A stretch of DNA of 64,000 bases from Vigna angularis. Lineage: Eukaryota > Streptophyta > Magnoliopsida > Fabales > Fabaceae. Numbering within the stretch: position 1 is the stretch's first letter; the number at the start of each line of letters is the position of its first letter. The notes below the pieces were generated by a model that saw only the letters and a list, made by a program, of their open reading frames with translations, was not told the origin of the DNA and ran no database searches. Made by a program: the position numbers and the translations under genes. Of this stretch, positions 1 to 9,597 are shown one piece after another. The DNA is taken from the NCBI RefSeq assembly GCF_016808095.1, contig NC_068973.1, positions 13,698,501-13,762,500 of the forward strand, read 5' to 3'.

Positions 1-37
1 GGTGCATGAGGGTGAAGAAGATGGGGATGGTGTTGAA

Positions 38-1131
38 CACTAGTGCAAAAACAACGTATAATATCACGCGTTTAACGTCCAACCATTGAATAGCCAACGT
101 TAAAAATGATCGGTGAAATTTTTGTAAATAAATACAATTATTAGACGTCGTTTAAAATTGTAATTCGACGTCAATTTGTTATAAGACGTCGAATGTTGAG
201 AAGTCTGACGTCCTATTGGGTAAATTTTGCGAAAATGCTTGGCTTGAAAGTGAAAATGTATTTATGTATGACGTCGAATGCCCTATAATTAGACGTCAAA
301 AGGATATAAAACGTTGAATGCCCTAGCGTTAGACGTCAAAATGTTAGTGAATTCAATAAAAATTGAGCGGGAGATTGAAAATTCGTTTACTTTATCTTAG
401 CGCGCGACACCCTCTTCTCTGCTCAAACTTTTCTGGAATAAAGTTTGACGACCATCACATGTAATCTTTTTTTCATTTGATACAAATGCATGTTAATGAA
501 CTACTTTAGGTATGATTTTCGTTTTATTTGACCGATTATTTTCGTGTTCTTGTCTTTCATAGGCGCATTCTGCTTTCTCTCTCACTAGTGGCAACACTTT
601 ATTTCGACGAACCCACCTTTTGAAGGTTAGTTTCTGTTTTCATTTTAAAGAACTTATTTGTTGAATTTGTTTGTTGTTTTTTTTCTTTCTGTTGAACTTG
701 TTTGTTTGTTGTTGTTTGGTTGAACTTGTTTGTGGTTGTTGTTTGAATGAACTTGTTTGTTATTGTTGTTTGTTGTTGATACTACACTACACGTTCATAG
801 TTCATGCTTTATAAAATATCAAAAACTGAAATTTGTTGTTTTTCTACTTTTCAGGTCTCGTAGAGTTGTAAAAAAGGATCACAATTAATTAAAAAAAACA
901 AAAAAAATATATTAACGTCATATATTGATAAAATTCGACTTTAATTTGCTTTACTAGGAAATAATGGAAATTAATGTCATATATTGACAAAATTCGATGT
1001 CAATTATTGTAAATTAACATCAAATTTTTTAAATTTAATGTCAATTTAACGTCTTCCAATATAACGTCGATCTCGAATTCGACGTGAAAGGCCGTAAAAC
1101 ACCGACATTATACGGTATTTTTGTACTAGTG
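38..1131. mobile_element. Non-autonomous CACTA (En/Spm) element with GAA target duplication
   Basis: The left end reads CACTAGTGCAAAAA and the right end is its near-perfect complement, TTTTTGTACTAGTG. The 3-bp duplication GAA flanks it at 35-37 and 1132-1134, the size expected for CACTA transposons. Inner terminal parts also match (CGTATAAT near each end). Subterminal arrays of a GACGTC/AACGTC motif fill the left ~350 bp and the right ~180 bp; such repeats are normally the transposase-binding sites. At 1094 bp, with no coding frame, it can only move in trans. It sits inside the acidic region of the MULE-A transposase, so it is younger than that element. Confidence 0.92.
121..345. repeat. Subterminal GACGTC repeats of the CACTA element
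   Basis: Several copies of GACGTC, mostly preceded by TA or TC (AGACGTCGTTT, CGACGTCAATT, AGACGTCGAAT, AGACGTCAAAA), occur in 225 bp, with related AACGTC/AACGTT forms continuing to the right end near 1030-1085. The hexamer is a palindrome, so each copy can be bound from either side. Subterminal repeats of this kind are a family hallmark. Confidence 0.75.
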
Positions 1132-1134
1132 GAA

Positions 1135-2490
1135 GTTCAAGGTGAAGGTGATGATGATATTGTTGAACAGGTGCATGAGGGTAAAGAAGGTCATGGTGAT
1201 GGTGTTCAAGTTCAAGGTGAAGGTGAAGGTGATGGGGATGGTGTTGAACAGGTGCATGAAGGTGAAGAAGGTCATGGTGATGGTGATGTAGAGCAAGACT
1301 TGCATGTGTGTGAAGGAGTTGTGGAGGAGACAGTTCATCTTCGTAGTTGGAGTTCATCTAGTGACCGAGGTGGTCTACATGGAAATAGTCAGCGCTTGGA
1401 GGGGCTAGTTGATGTGAGTGTTGAATGTGACATAAATGATGATATAAATGAACAATAGTCTGGTAATGTCGATGTAGAAGTAGAAAGTCTATCACATGAA
1501 TTTAGTGGAGAATGTCGTACTGACAGTTCAGACAACAACTTTGATGATGAGAGATGTTTGTCAGATGAGGAGTGGAAATATGAGGAATTACATACTACAA
1601 CAGATTGCGATGAAGACGTTAATGATAATGAGAGTTATGAGAGCTTTTCTACCTTTTCTATGCCAAAAAGTATGGTAGACTTTACATGGGAAGTTGAGAC
1701 ATATTTTGCTGGAAAACAAGATATTTTAGAAGTTATCAAAGGGTATGCTTTGAAAAATGGGAGGAATATAAAATTTTTAAAAAATGATAAAAGAAGATTG
1801 AGGCTGAAGTGCGTGGGTGCAAAAGAAGAATGCCCTTGGACCATATATTGTGGTTATATGGAGGCTGTGAAATGATGGCAGCTAAGAACTATAAAAGACA
1901 AGCATATCTACAGTAGGGAGTTCAACCTGAAGTTAGTTGATGCCAAGTGGTTGAGCAAAAAGTTGGAGAAAATAATAAGGGAAAATCCTAAAGTGAAGGG
2001 TGTAGATATTTGTGAAAAAGTTCAAAGAAAGTGGAACATTGGTATATCTAGATGTATGACTTATAGAGGCAAAACTATTGTTGATGATCACATATATGGG
2101 TCCTTTAAGGAACAATATAAGAGGATATATGATTATGACCATGAATTGCTGGCAAAAAATCCAGGCTCAACAGTTAAGGTACATGTTGAGGATAATGAGA
2201 GTGATGTAATTTTCAAGAGATTTTACTCTTATCTTAAGGCATTCAAAGATAGTTTTCTGTCTTGTAGGCCAATAATTGGATTGGATGGAGCTTTTTTGAA
2301 AGTGAAGTTTGAAGGTGAGTTGTTAATGACTGTTGGACGAGATGCTAATGACCAGATGTTGCCTATTGCATATGTTGTGGTCGAAGTGGAAAACAAGGAT
2401 TCATGGAGATAATTTCTGAACCTTTTGATTGATGACCTTGGTGGTCCAGAAGTATGTTCATCAATAACTTTTATGTCAGACCAACAAAAG
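1135..2490 (+). pseudogene. MULE-A transposase (mudrA-like), 5' part, broken
   Basis: One reading frame runs from 1135 to 2490 with three in-frame stops: TAG at 1456, TGA at 1873 and TAA at 2410. Order: a low-complexity acidic region (GEGEGDGDG-type repeats, also in bases 1-34 before the CACTA insertion); a MuDR-type N-terminal domain around 1680-1870 with the family pattern of a FxxK/R-rich DNA-binding segment; a helical linker (ENPKVKG, ISRCMTYRGK); and the start of the MULE transposase domain with RPIIGLDGAFLK, whose Asp is the first catalytic acidic residue of the DDE triad. Coding stops at DQQK (2490), followed by GT as in a family intron. The rest of the catalytic domain and the zinc fingers are missing. 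Confidence 0.85.
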
Positions 2491-3105
2491 GTAATACTGA
2501 TCTATAAATTTGTATTTTCCTACATTCATTCATTACTTATAAGTGCTGCTAACTACTCTTTATTATTTTAATGTAATACTTAATTTTGGCAAAACAATGT
2601 TTCTGCTTTGAACATGTACACTTGGTTATTATGTGTTGTTTCAATGTTGCAATGTGTATTTTCAAAACAATGATCTTTCAATGTGTTGATTCAATTTGAC
2701 AAAACAATGATGTTATGTAATGCTTATTATATAATAGTTAAATTAGATATTGTTGTTATATCATATATTATTATTAAATGACACATTGTTATACAATAAA
2801 GCATTATCACTGGTCATAGTAATATTACCAATCAGTGTCAGTGAATATGACAAATACACTTCTTCTTCATTACTTGTTCGAAATTGTTGACAACAATATG
2901 AATTAGGGAATTATTGTGCAGGTGAAATTGTGAAAACACTTCCTGTTCATTACTTCTTTTGTCAACCACATTTATTAATCAATACCATATTAAGTGAAAT
3001 TTCGCTCTTTGGACATACATTAAATACAATAAAGATTCATTCATTCATTCAAAAAATTAATGCTACATTACATCCAGTGCATCCTAATACAATGATAATT
3101 ACTGC
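2491..3105. other. Non-coding MULE-A spacer, intron-like start
   Basis: A splice-donor-like GT follows the last transposase codon at 2490. The stretch is AT-rich with no frame resembling the missing transposase half. It probably joins the start of an intron to the spacer between the two convergent genes, the intervening exons having been deleted. Confidence 0.5.
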
Positions 3106-3700
3106 TACATTATGGATTTGTCATCCATATTAAAATTACAATTACATTAAGCACACAAATCAAACAAACCACCCCTATCAACACCTTTATCCATTTCTCC
3201 ACAATCTTAAGTGATTTCTGAAAATCAGTCATCATCTTTATACCACCTCTCATTTCTTCTATGTTGGATAAACACTCATTCTTTGCTTCCCAGTTTACAT
3301 TAGAATACCTTTCCTCAATACCATATACAACACCATATGAAGAAATTGCAACCACCTTATTCATTTCAATTCTGTAAAAAAAATTATACCAATTAAAAAT
3401 ACTTACTACAAACAAAAATAACAAACCATGGACGTTCTTCTACCTTGTACTTAAGACAATCCCAAAATTCCTTACCTCTGTTCCTAGTAGTTATGTTCTT
3501 CTACCTTGTACTTAGGACAATCCCAAAATTTCTTACCTCTATTCTTAGCAGTTCGAGTAGTTCTTAGCAATCCCAAAACACCATCAATCCTAGATTCTCC
3601 TCCACTACCACGAAAAACTACATTAGGATTATGCTTCCGTCACCCGTCAAAGAAGAACACGAATGGACATCTGTTTTTGATTATCCTTTTTCGCCCACCA
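3106..3700 (-). pseudogene. GRF-type zinc-finger protein of MULE-A, broken
   Basis: Read from right to left, 3660-3500 gives an RTTRTAKNRGKKFWDCPK segment, the core of the GRF zinc finger. A segment at about 3356-3330 gives GGCNFFIWC, the end of the same finger, in another frame. From 3325 to 3110 follows an acidic/helical linker and a C-terminal hydrophobic stretch (KVLIGVVCLICVLNVIVILI) likely to span a membrane. Frameshifts and stops break it. A ~65-bp stretch containing the finger and a splice donor is duplicated in tandem (3433-3490 and 3491-3545). GRF fingers bind nucleic acid in characterised proteins; the role of these short membrane-anchored plant forms is unknown. The same gene is in MULE-B. 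Confidence 0.7.
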
Positions 3701-3841
3701 ACTAACCCTAATTTGAAGCACCCTATTCCCCAAATCCTTTTCGCAAAAGTGAAAGACAACAAATATTGAGTTCAATTAAATGTTGCCCTAATTTTTTAAT
3801 TCATAAATTATATACTTCAATTCCAAAACCACGTCAAAAAC

Positions 3842-4630
3842 AATTTAAACTGCTCCAAGGTGATACAATTGATGGGTCTATTCTGCCTCAATTGCTCAAA
3901 GAAGTCAAACAAGATCTTATGAAGGGCAATTTGAGCCTTGTGTGATGCTACCAACTTCTACTGCATATAACCAATTCTTGCCATTAGTGAGTTAACCATC
4001 TCTTATTGTTGGTTAGGATATGCATCTGTCTTTTGCAAAAATGTTGTTTAGGATATGCATTAACATAAAACTCCCTAACTTATAGCTCAATGTAGTAATC
4101 TTAAGGCCTAACTAACTTTTTCCAACTCTGGTATCCAATGCTCTCTAGAATTCATCATATTCTCCTTTTAGGAGTTCAATCCTCCTTTCTTTCAAGACTG
4201 ACTTGTGTTGAATGTCATTAAACCTCTCCTGCTTGGCCTTTCTTTGGAACCTTATTCGGTCTTATTGCGATAGAGGTTAGGCCAATTCTTTCTTTTCCTT
4301 CTTCCATATGAACTAGTGGAGTTGCAGAGGGTGATTCTTTTGGTGTGGCTTCAGAACTTGATTTGGACAAAGATGTAGGGTTGCTGTAGTCCTACATGCG
4401 GATGTTGTTGGATGGCTCGGTCTGAGAATCCTTCTCCCTCTGACTGGTGCCAAGTGTTTTACTCTCCTCCTTAGTTATTTTATTAGAGGTGATGGTGAAG
4501 GGCTGCTTGTAGAAGTGTTATCAGACAACTCTTAAACTTCTTTAGCTTCTTTTTGTCTAGATGAAGCAACTACCATCTTCCTTTTCTTTGTAATAGTCAT
4601 ATCATGTGTTGCTCTTCTTTTAGGTGTCAT
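3842..4630 (-). pseudogene. Plant transposon-associated protein (PTP-like), decayed
   Basis: An ATG at 4630-4628 opens a basic N-terminus (MTPKRRATHDM, TKKRKM) followed by a Ser/Pro-rich linker. Then come ERFNDIQHKSVLKERRIELL around 4225-4160 and a VREFYVNAYP motif near 4055-4025, which is typical of the 'putative plant transposon protein' family common beside plant retroelements. The C-terminal part (SHKAQIALHKILFDFFEQLR) reads almost to 3842. At least four stops and two frame changes show it is dead. Its function is not known in any plant. It may be a retroelement passenger gene. Confidence 0.6.
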
Positions 4631-4639
4631 TATGCATCA

Positions 4640-5281
4640 AAGTTCATTCAACTCCTAGATTAATTTCCCCCATTTAACATTTACTTAGAAATACCAATTC
4701 AAATTTTCACATGCAACTGCAGTTTCATCATCAATTTCCAATTCTCAACAACCAAACTTTTTTTCTTTCAAGCATTTTGTTACATGACAATCAACCTCAG
4801 TGATATAACATTAGAACATTCGTTTGATTCTGTTTCTCATAATCAAATATAAAAAACCTTCAAAAAATCATTTGATTTGAACATGCAAGCATAAAGTTGA
4901 GGTTTTTATGTGAAGAAAACCTAATCAACATTTTTACACACTCAAAACTTTATAAGAACAATATCAGATTCATATATTAAATCATAATCTTGCAAATAAA
5001 ACACATAATCATCAAAAGAGATTATTAAGCCGTGAAAGTGGCTTAAGCGAACCCTAATGAGTGAATAAAGAATTAGAAAACAAATGAGCAATTTGTTGTA
5101 CTTACTTTGTGAGTGCAGAGAATGAGAATGAGAAATGTTGTTGAGATTGAGAATGAAGTGTTTGGAAGTTTTGAGAACGAAGGATTAGAGCTTCTAGGAG
5201 TTTATAGAAGGTGTTTAGAGTGAGTGGGGTGACATAGGTGTGAGTGGGTTTTAAATGAATGAGATACATAAGGGTTTGCCT
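4640..5281. other. Upstream region of the PTP-like relic
   Basis: AT-rich DNA with short purine-rich runs (GAATGAGAATGAGAA near 5120). It lies 5' of the antisense relic and ends at the MULE-B insertion point. No gene or repeat boundary was recognised. Confidence 0.4.
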
Positions 5282-5290
5282 TTTAAAGTT
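5282..5290. repeat. Target-site duplication, left copy (TTTAAAGTT)
   Basis: The nine bases TTTAAAGTT sit just outside the left terminal inverted repeat of MULE-B and recur at 9589-9597 just outside the right one. A perfect 9-bp direct duplication is the insertion signature of Mutator-like elements. Confidence 0.93.
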
Positions 5291-5597
5291 GATTTAATCA
5301 TTTCCGACATCTCTATTTGTGCAGGAACGTCTCAAATTGGTCCTCGTATTCTAAATCCTCTCAATTAGGTCCTTTATTGTGAAAATTTTCATCAATTTAG
5401 ACCTTACCGTTAACTAGGCTAGACGGCGTTAAAAAATTTGATGCGTGGCTTGGTAACAAGAGCAAGTGGTACTGACGTAGCACACATTTGTCGCCTGAGT
5501 TGGATTTATTTTATTTATATATTTAAAAAAATTCACTTAAATCAAAACGTAACGTTTTTATTTATGAATAATTGATTACTAGTTATGTTTTTTAATT
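5291..5597 (+). repeat. Left terminal inverted repeat of MULE-B
   Basis: It pairs with 9283-9588. Conserved blocks include ATTGTGAAAATTTT, GTTAACTAGG, GGTGTTAAAAAATTTGATG-like sequence, GAGCAAGTGGTACTGACGT, GTCGCCTGAGTTGG and TTCACTTAAATCAAAAC. The outermost 18 bases differ at one position between ends. Confidence 0.9.
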
Positions 5598-6039
5598 TCA
5601 CAATTGACTGAGTGTGTAATTGGGGATAATTTGGAAAATAGGGTTTTGTCGAGGGTTGGTTGTTGTGGTTGGAATTTGGGGAACAATAGGGTATTTCACT
5701 GCTATTTCGTATAGTTGGTGAGTAAATAGGTTTCGTTTTAAGATTTTGGAGTGATCTATCGGTGCTATTTCGGTGGAATCGGCAAGCTGTTGGTGGTGAA
5801 GCACGTGGAAGGCAGTGGCGAAAGTGTTCGAGGTGAATCACTTGTTCAAGTTAGGTTAGTAAATGCGCTTTCCATTGAAGTGTTTGATGATTTTGTCCTT
5901 TTATGGTTGTCCCACAATGTTGCATGGTGTATAATGTTTCGTTTTTCATTGCAATGTGGTCCCCCATTATTAAAGTGTTGTTGGATTGTCGTTTTCTTAT
6001 TACTTTATAGGTTAAAATATAAGTGTTGTGTTGTACGTC

Positions 6040-7839
6040 ATGGAGGAAAATTTTGAAGTTGTTTTTCACCACGGTGGAAAGTTCATAAATGAAGGGAAAC
6101 TTAAGTATGAGGGGGAGAGTACAACTTTATCGTTTGACCCAGATTTGTGGAGCTATTTCCTTGTAGTCAGTGTAGTAAAAGGGCTAAGTTATGATGGGTT
6201 TAAGGAGTTGTGGTACTGCGTAGGTGGTGGTTCTGTGTTAGAAAATAGGTTGGAGCCTTTGTTGGATGACGTAGGAGCCATGCACATGATTACCTTAGCT
6301 AGGCTTAATTGTGAGGTGCATCTATTTGTTGTTCACACAGTCTTTGAACTTGAGGTGATACATATGTTATAATATGTTCCTCAGAATACAGATGAAGAGC
6401 AAGGTGGGGGTATGGTTGAGGGTGAACGTGAAGAGGAAGGTGGGGGTATGGTTGAGGGTGAACCTGAAGAGCAAGGTGGGGGTATGGTTGAGGGTGAACT
6501 GAAGAGGAAGGTGAGGGTATGGTTGAGGGTGAATGTCAAGAGCAAGGTGGGGGTCAATGTGAACAGGATAGTGAAAGACAATGTGAGGTGTTTGACAATG
6601 AAGGTGAGAGATGTGAATGTGATGGAATGACTGAAACTGTTGTTGTTTCAGAAGAAAGAGTTGAGGGTGATGATGTTGTTGAAGGTGTTATTGAAACACA
6701 AGTTGGTATGGGTGAGGTTGAAGGGGATGGTGGTGATGTTCGTAGCTGGAGTTCTAGTGGTGACGATGATGGTAATGATGAAGTTAATTATGACTGTATG
6801 GAAGGGCTAGTTGCTGTAAATGTTGATTGTGATATAGAAGAAGAGGTAGGAGATGGAGTTGCAGATTGGTTTGGTAATGTCAAAGTTGATGTGCAATCTG
6901 ATGATAGTGATGTTGATGATGAAATAAATAGTGATGATGATAGAGGTTTGTTCGATGATGAATGGCAATCCGATGAATTAGACAGTGGAGCAGAAAGTGA
7001 TGGACAAGATGATGAAGATGATGGTTATGGGAAGTTTGTAACATTCTCTATGCCTAAGACAATGGTAGATTATAACTAGGATCTGGGAACTTATTTTGCT
7101 GACAAGCAAGACTTTGTGGATGCCATTAAAACGTATGGTGTAGAAAATGGCAGAAATATTAAATATGTTAAAAATGATAAGAATAGAATTAGGCTGAAAT
7201 GTATGGGTACTAAAGGAGAGTGCCCCTAGATGGCATATTGTGCTTATATGGAAGCCATTCATACGTGGCAATTAAGGACTATTGTTGACAACCACAGCTG
7301 TAGTAGAGATCTCAAACTAAGAATACTTAATGCAAAATGGCTGAGTAAGAGATTGGAAAAAACTGTTAGAGAAAATCCCAAAGTAAAAGGAGAGGAAATT
7401 CGTGAGAAGATAAATAGAAAATGGAATGTAGGTGTATCTAGATGCATGACTTATAGGGCAAAGGCCATTGCTTCAGACCATGTTGATGGGTCTTTCAAAG
7501 ACCAATATACAAGGATTTATGATTATGCGAATGAGCTCCTAGCTCGTAATCCAGGATCCACAGTAAAGGTCAAAGTTGAAGAGAATGAGGATGGACACAT
7601 TTTTAGGAGGTTTTATACTTTTCTGAAGGCCTACAAGGATAGTTTTGTGTCGTGCAGGCCAATTATTGGGCTGGATGGTGCTTTTCTGAAAGGAAAATAT
7701 GGTGGTAAATTGTTAAGTGTTGTTGGGTAGAAACGTAAATGACCAAATGCTACCTCTTGCGTATGTCGTGGTGGAAGTAGAGAACAAGGATACTTGGAGA
7801 TGGTTCCTTGAACTTCTCGTTGAAGATCTCGGTGGGGAG
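6040..7839 (+). pseudogene. MULE-B transposase (mudrA-like), multiply broken
   Basis: Start chosen at ATG 6040 (MEENFEVVFHHGGKF), the N-terminus usual in this plant MULE group, with YCVGGG-type residues near 6215. Next an acidic repeat region (6400-7030), then the MuDR domain (7080-7330), then the transposase domain with RPIIGLDGAFLKGK (7660-7695), carrying the first catalytic Asp. Lesions: TAA at 6370, a frame change near 6500-6519, TAG at 7077 and 7227 (both where Trp is expected), and a 1-nt shift near 7728. After the shift the frame continues through NDQMLPLAYVVVEVENKDTW and ELLVEDLGGEE. The rest of the DDE core and the SWIM finger are deleted; the next sequence is the C-terminal zinc knuckle at 7845. 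Confidence 0.88.
6398..6550 (+). repeat. 36-bp tandem repeats encoding acidic GGGMVEGE units
   Basis: About four imperfect copies of a 36-bp unit centred on GGTGGGGGTATGGTTGAGGG, translating as GGGMVEGE plus four acidic residues. It lies in the acidic linker between the N-terminal domain and the MuDR domain. A small indel inside the array causes the frame change of the transposase. Confidence 0.8.
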
Positions 7840-7842
7840 GAA

Positions 7843-8087
7843 ATATGAGGAAGGGTGGTTTAAAGAAAAGATGTGGCCTTTGTAAGGAACTGGGCCACAA
7901 CAGGACTTCTTGCACCAAATCAACACAGACACCTCATGTCAACTCTCACCAAACAGAAGAAACTAACCCATCAACTCAACCAATGATGCCATCATCAAAT
8001 CAGGATGAAGCTGTAGTTCAAGGGGATAAATGCAAATTTTTAATGTTTAGACAATGTCAGCATGAGACCAATTGTATCTTTTTGTAA
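7843..8087 (+). pseudogene. C-terminal zinc knuckle of the MULE-B transposase
   Basis: The translation MRKGGLKKRCGLCKELGHNR then TSC gives a CCHC knuckle (C-x2-C-x4-H-x4-C), followed by a Thr/Ser/Gln-rich tail to the stop at 8085-8087. In this transposase family the knuckle is the last domain, well beyond the DDE core. Here it follows directly on the LVEDLGGEE segment at 7839, so an internal deletion of over 1 kb is inferred. It is not an independent gene. Confidence 0.8.
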
Positions 8088-8529
8088 TGTCTGTCATTTG
8101 AACAATTGTAATGCCTGTAAGATCTTTTTGTATCTTTTTGTATAAGACAATAATTTGCTATATTTGGTTTGTTTATCACTGGTTATCAGTTATCAATGAA
8201 AATACAACAGTTATATTTGTTGTACATCTTAGTCCAGATATATTTCTTGTACATCAGATATATTTCTTTATTTGTTATCAGTTATCACTCCATATTTTGA
8301 TGACAAAAACAATATATGTCTTATTACTGGGTGATGGAGGTTTCACTGTTATGCAGCTTTAGATCTCAGATTCATCCCAACCTAGCAGATTGTTATGCAT
8401 GTGGCAACTAATTGCTTAGTCCATACCATATAAAACCAATATATAGACCTCTCTTTACAACATATCAAATTAAAGAAAAAACCATTCTTTAGTCATATCA
8501 GATTCCATAACAACAATTGAATTTGTTAC

Positions 8530-9092
8530 TCATAAACAGATCAAACAAGTTTGATTTTCATTGAAATGGAAGAAAGCTACAACACAGTTAAAAGACATCA
8601 GCCCATTGTCATCAACATTGAAACTAAAATTGTGTTTATTACACATAAAACACAAACCAAAAATATCAAAGACCTTCATCCACTTTTGAACAACAAAGAC
8701 AAATTTCTCTAACGTAACTAACATATTCCTATTACTATCCATTTCTTCACTGTGCAACAAACTTTCTTTGTTTCCTTCAGACTTCAAGCATGTGCCGCTT
8801 TCGTCTTCCGCAACATCAGTGCATCATTTGAAGTAGTTGCAACCACCCTCTTCAACACCAGTCTCTATAAACAACAATTTCTTCTCAGAAACACTTCCAC
8901 ATAGTACATAGGTGAAATAAATCATACCTTATACTCCGAGCATCCCCAAAATTGCTTACCACGATTCTTCAATGTTTTAGCAGTTCTCAATGCACATCTC
9001 AGTTCATAGTGGCAAATCAGTGAACACACATTACGCTTCTCCTTCCGCCACACATTGCATGTCGATGAACAACAAGAATGCTCCTTCGACAT
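8530..9092 (-). pseudogene. GRF-type zinc-finger protein of MULE-B (antisense gene)
   Basis: Exon 1 starts at ATG 9092 (MSKEHSCCSSTC) and contains LRTAKTLKNRGKQFWGC, the GRF-finger core, ending at a donor-like AAG|GTATGA near 8930. Exon 2 begins about 8850 with GGCNYFK followed by TGA where Trp is expected, then a linker (ESGTCLKSEGNKESLLHSEE) and a hydrophobic C-terminal stretch near 8600-8660 (WMKVFDIFGLCFMC). Gene order, strand, intron position and C-terminal layout match the MULE-A copy. The Trp-to-stop change and an altered first finger cysteine region suggest it is dead. Function is unknown; nucleic-acid binding with membrane attachment is an inference from the domains. Confidence 0.7.
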
Positions 9093-9282
9093 CGTCTTCG
9101 AATAACAACGTTCAGCATCCACCCACCTGCGTCGCACCAAAACACTCTCCAATAACAAGCTGAACAAGGTTGAAGACGAACCTCGCTCTCCTCAGGGATT
9201 TCAATCTTCCAATTTAGGGATTTCTTGAAATCCCAATTATTTTCCCAAATTTCCCCAAATTTCACACCCAGACAACAATCAA

Positions 9283-9588
9283 ATTAAAAAAAACCTAACT
9301 AGTCATTTGTTTTTCATAAATAAAACGTTGTGTTTTGATTTAAGTGAATTTTTTTAAATATGTAAATAAAATAAAGCCAACTCAGGCGACCGATATTTGC
9401 CACGTCAGTACCACTTGCTCATGTCACCCAGTCACACATCAAATTTTTTAACACCGTCCATCCTAGTTAACAGTAAGATTTAAATCGATTAAAATTTTCA
9501 CAATAAAGGACCTATTAAGAAGATTTAAAATATGAGAACTAATTTAAGACGATCGTGCACAAATAGGTATGTCGGAAATGATTAAACC
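9283..9588 (-). repeat. Right terminal inverted repeat of MULE-B
   Basis: The complement of this stretch aligns with 5291-5597 along its whole length with small indels, including CCTTTATTGTGAAAATTTT and CAAGTGGTACTGACGT. The outer end is GTCGGAAATGATTAAACC. Confidence 0.9.
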
Positions 9589-9597
9589 TTTAAAGTT
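9589..9597. repeat. Target-site duplication, right copy (TTTAAAGTT)
   Basis: Identical to 5282-5290; together they define the MULE-B insertion. Confidence 0.93.

Larger units (their letters stand above)
1..3780 (+). mobile_element. Decayed Mutator-like element (MULE-A), left part outside window
   Basis: A MULE whose left end lies before base 1. It holds the 5' two thirds of a mudrA-type transposase on the plus strand and, converging on it, a GRF-type zinc-finger gene on the minus strand. The same two-gene order occurs in MULE-B at 5291-9588, so this is one element and not chance neighbours. A CACTA element interrupts it at 38-1131. No right terminal inverted repeat is visible after 3780, where the next recognisable sequence is an unrelated antisense relic, so the right end looks truncated. 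The right boundary given is an estimate. Confidence 0.75.
5291..9588 (+). mobile_element. Complete MULE with long TIRs and 9-bp TSD (MULE-B)
   Basis: The 4298-bp element starts GATTTAATCATTTCCGAC and ends with the complement of GGTTTAATCATTTCCGAC. The inverted repeats extend about 300 bp (5291-5597 and 9283-9588) with roughly 80-85% identity by eye. The TSD is perfect. Inside lie a transposase pseudogene on the plus strand and a GRF zinc-finger gene on the minus strand. The transposase has several stops, frameshifts and a core deletion, so the element cannot move by itself, but its ends look competent for mobilisation in trans. Confidence 0.92.

Noticed and set aside
1126..1357. His- and Phe/Thr-rich minus-strand frames
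   Set aside because: Shadows of the acidic repeat region of the MULE-A transposase on the opposite strand.
9017..9265. 82-codon minus-strand frame at the edge of MULE-B
   Set aside because: It overlaps the GRF-finger exon in another frame; the real finger is in the frame starting at 9092.
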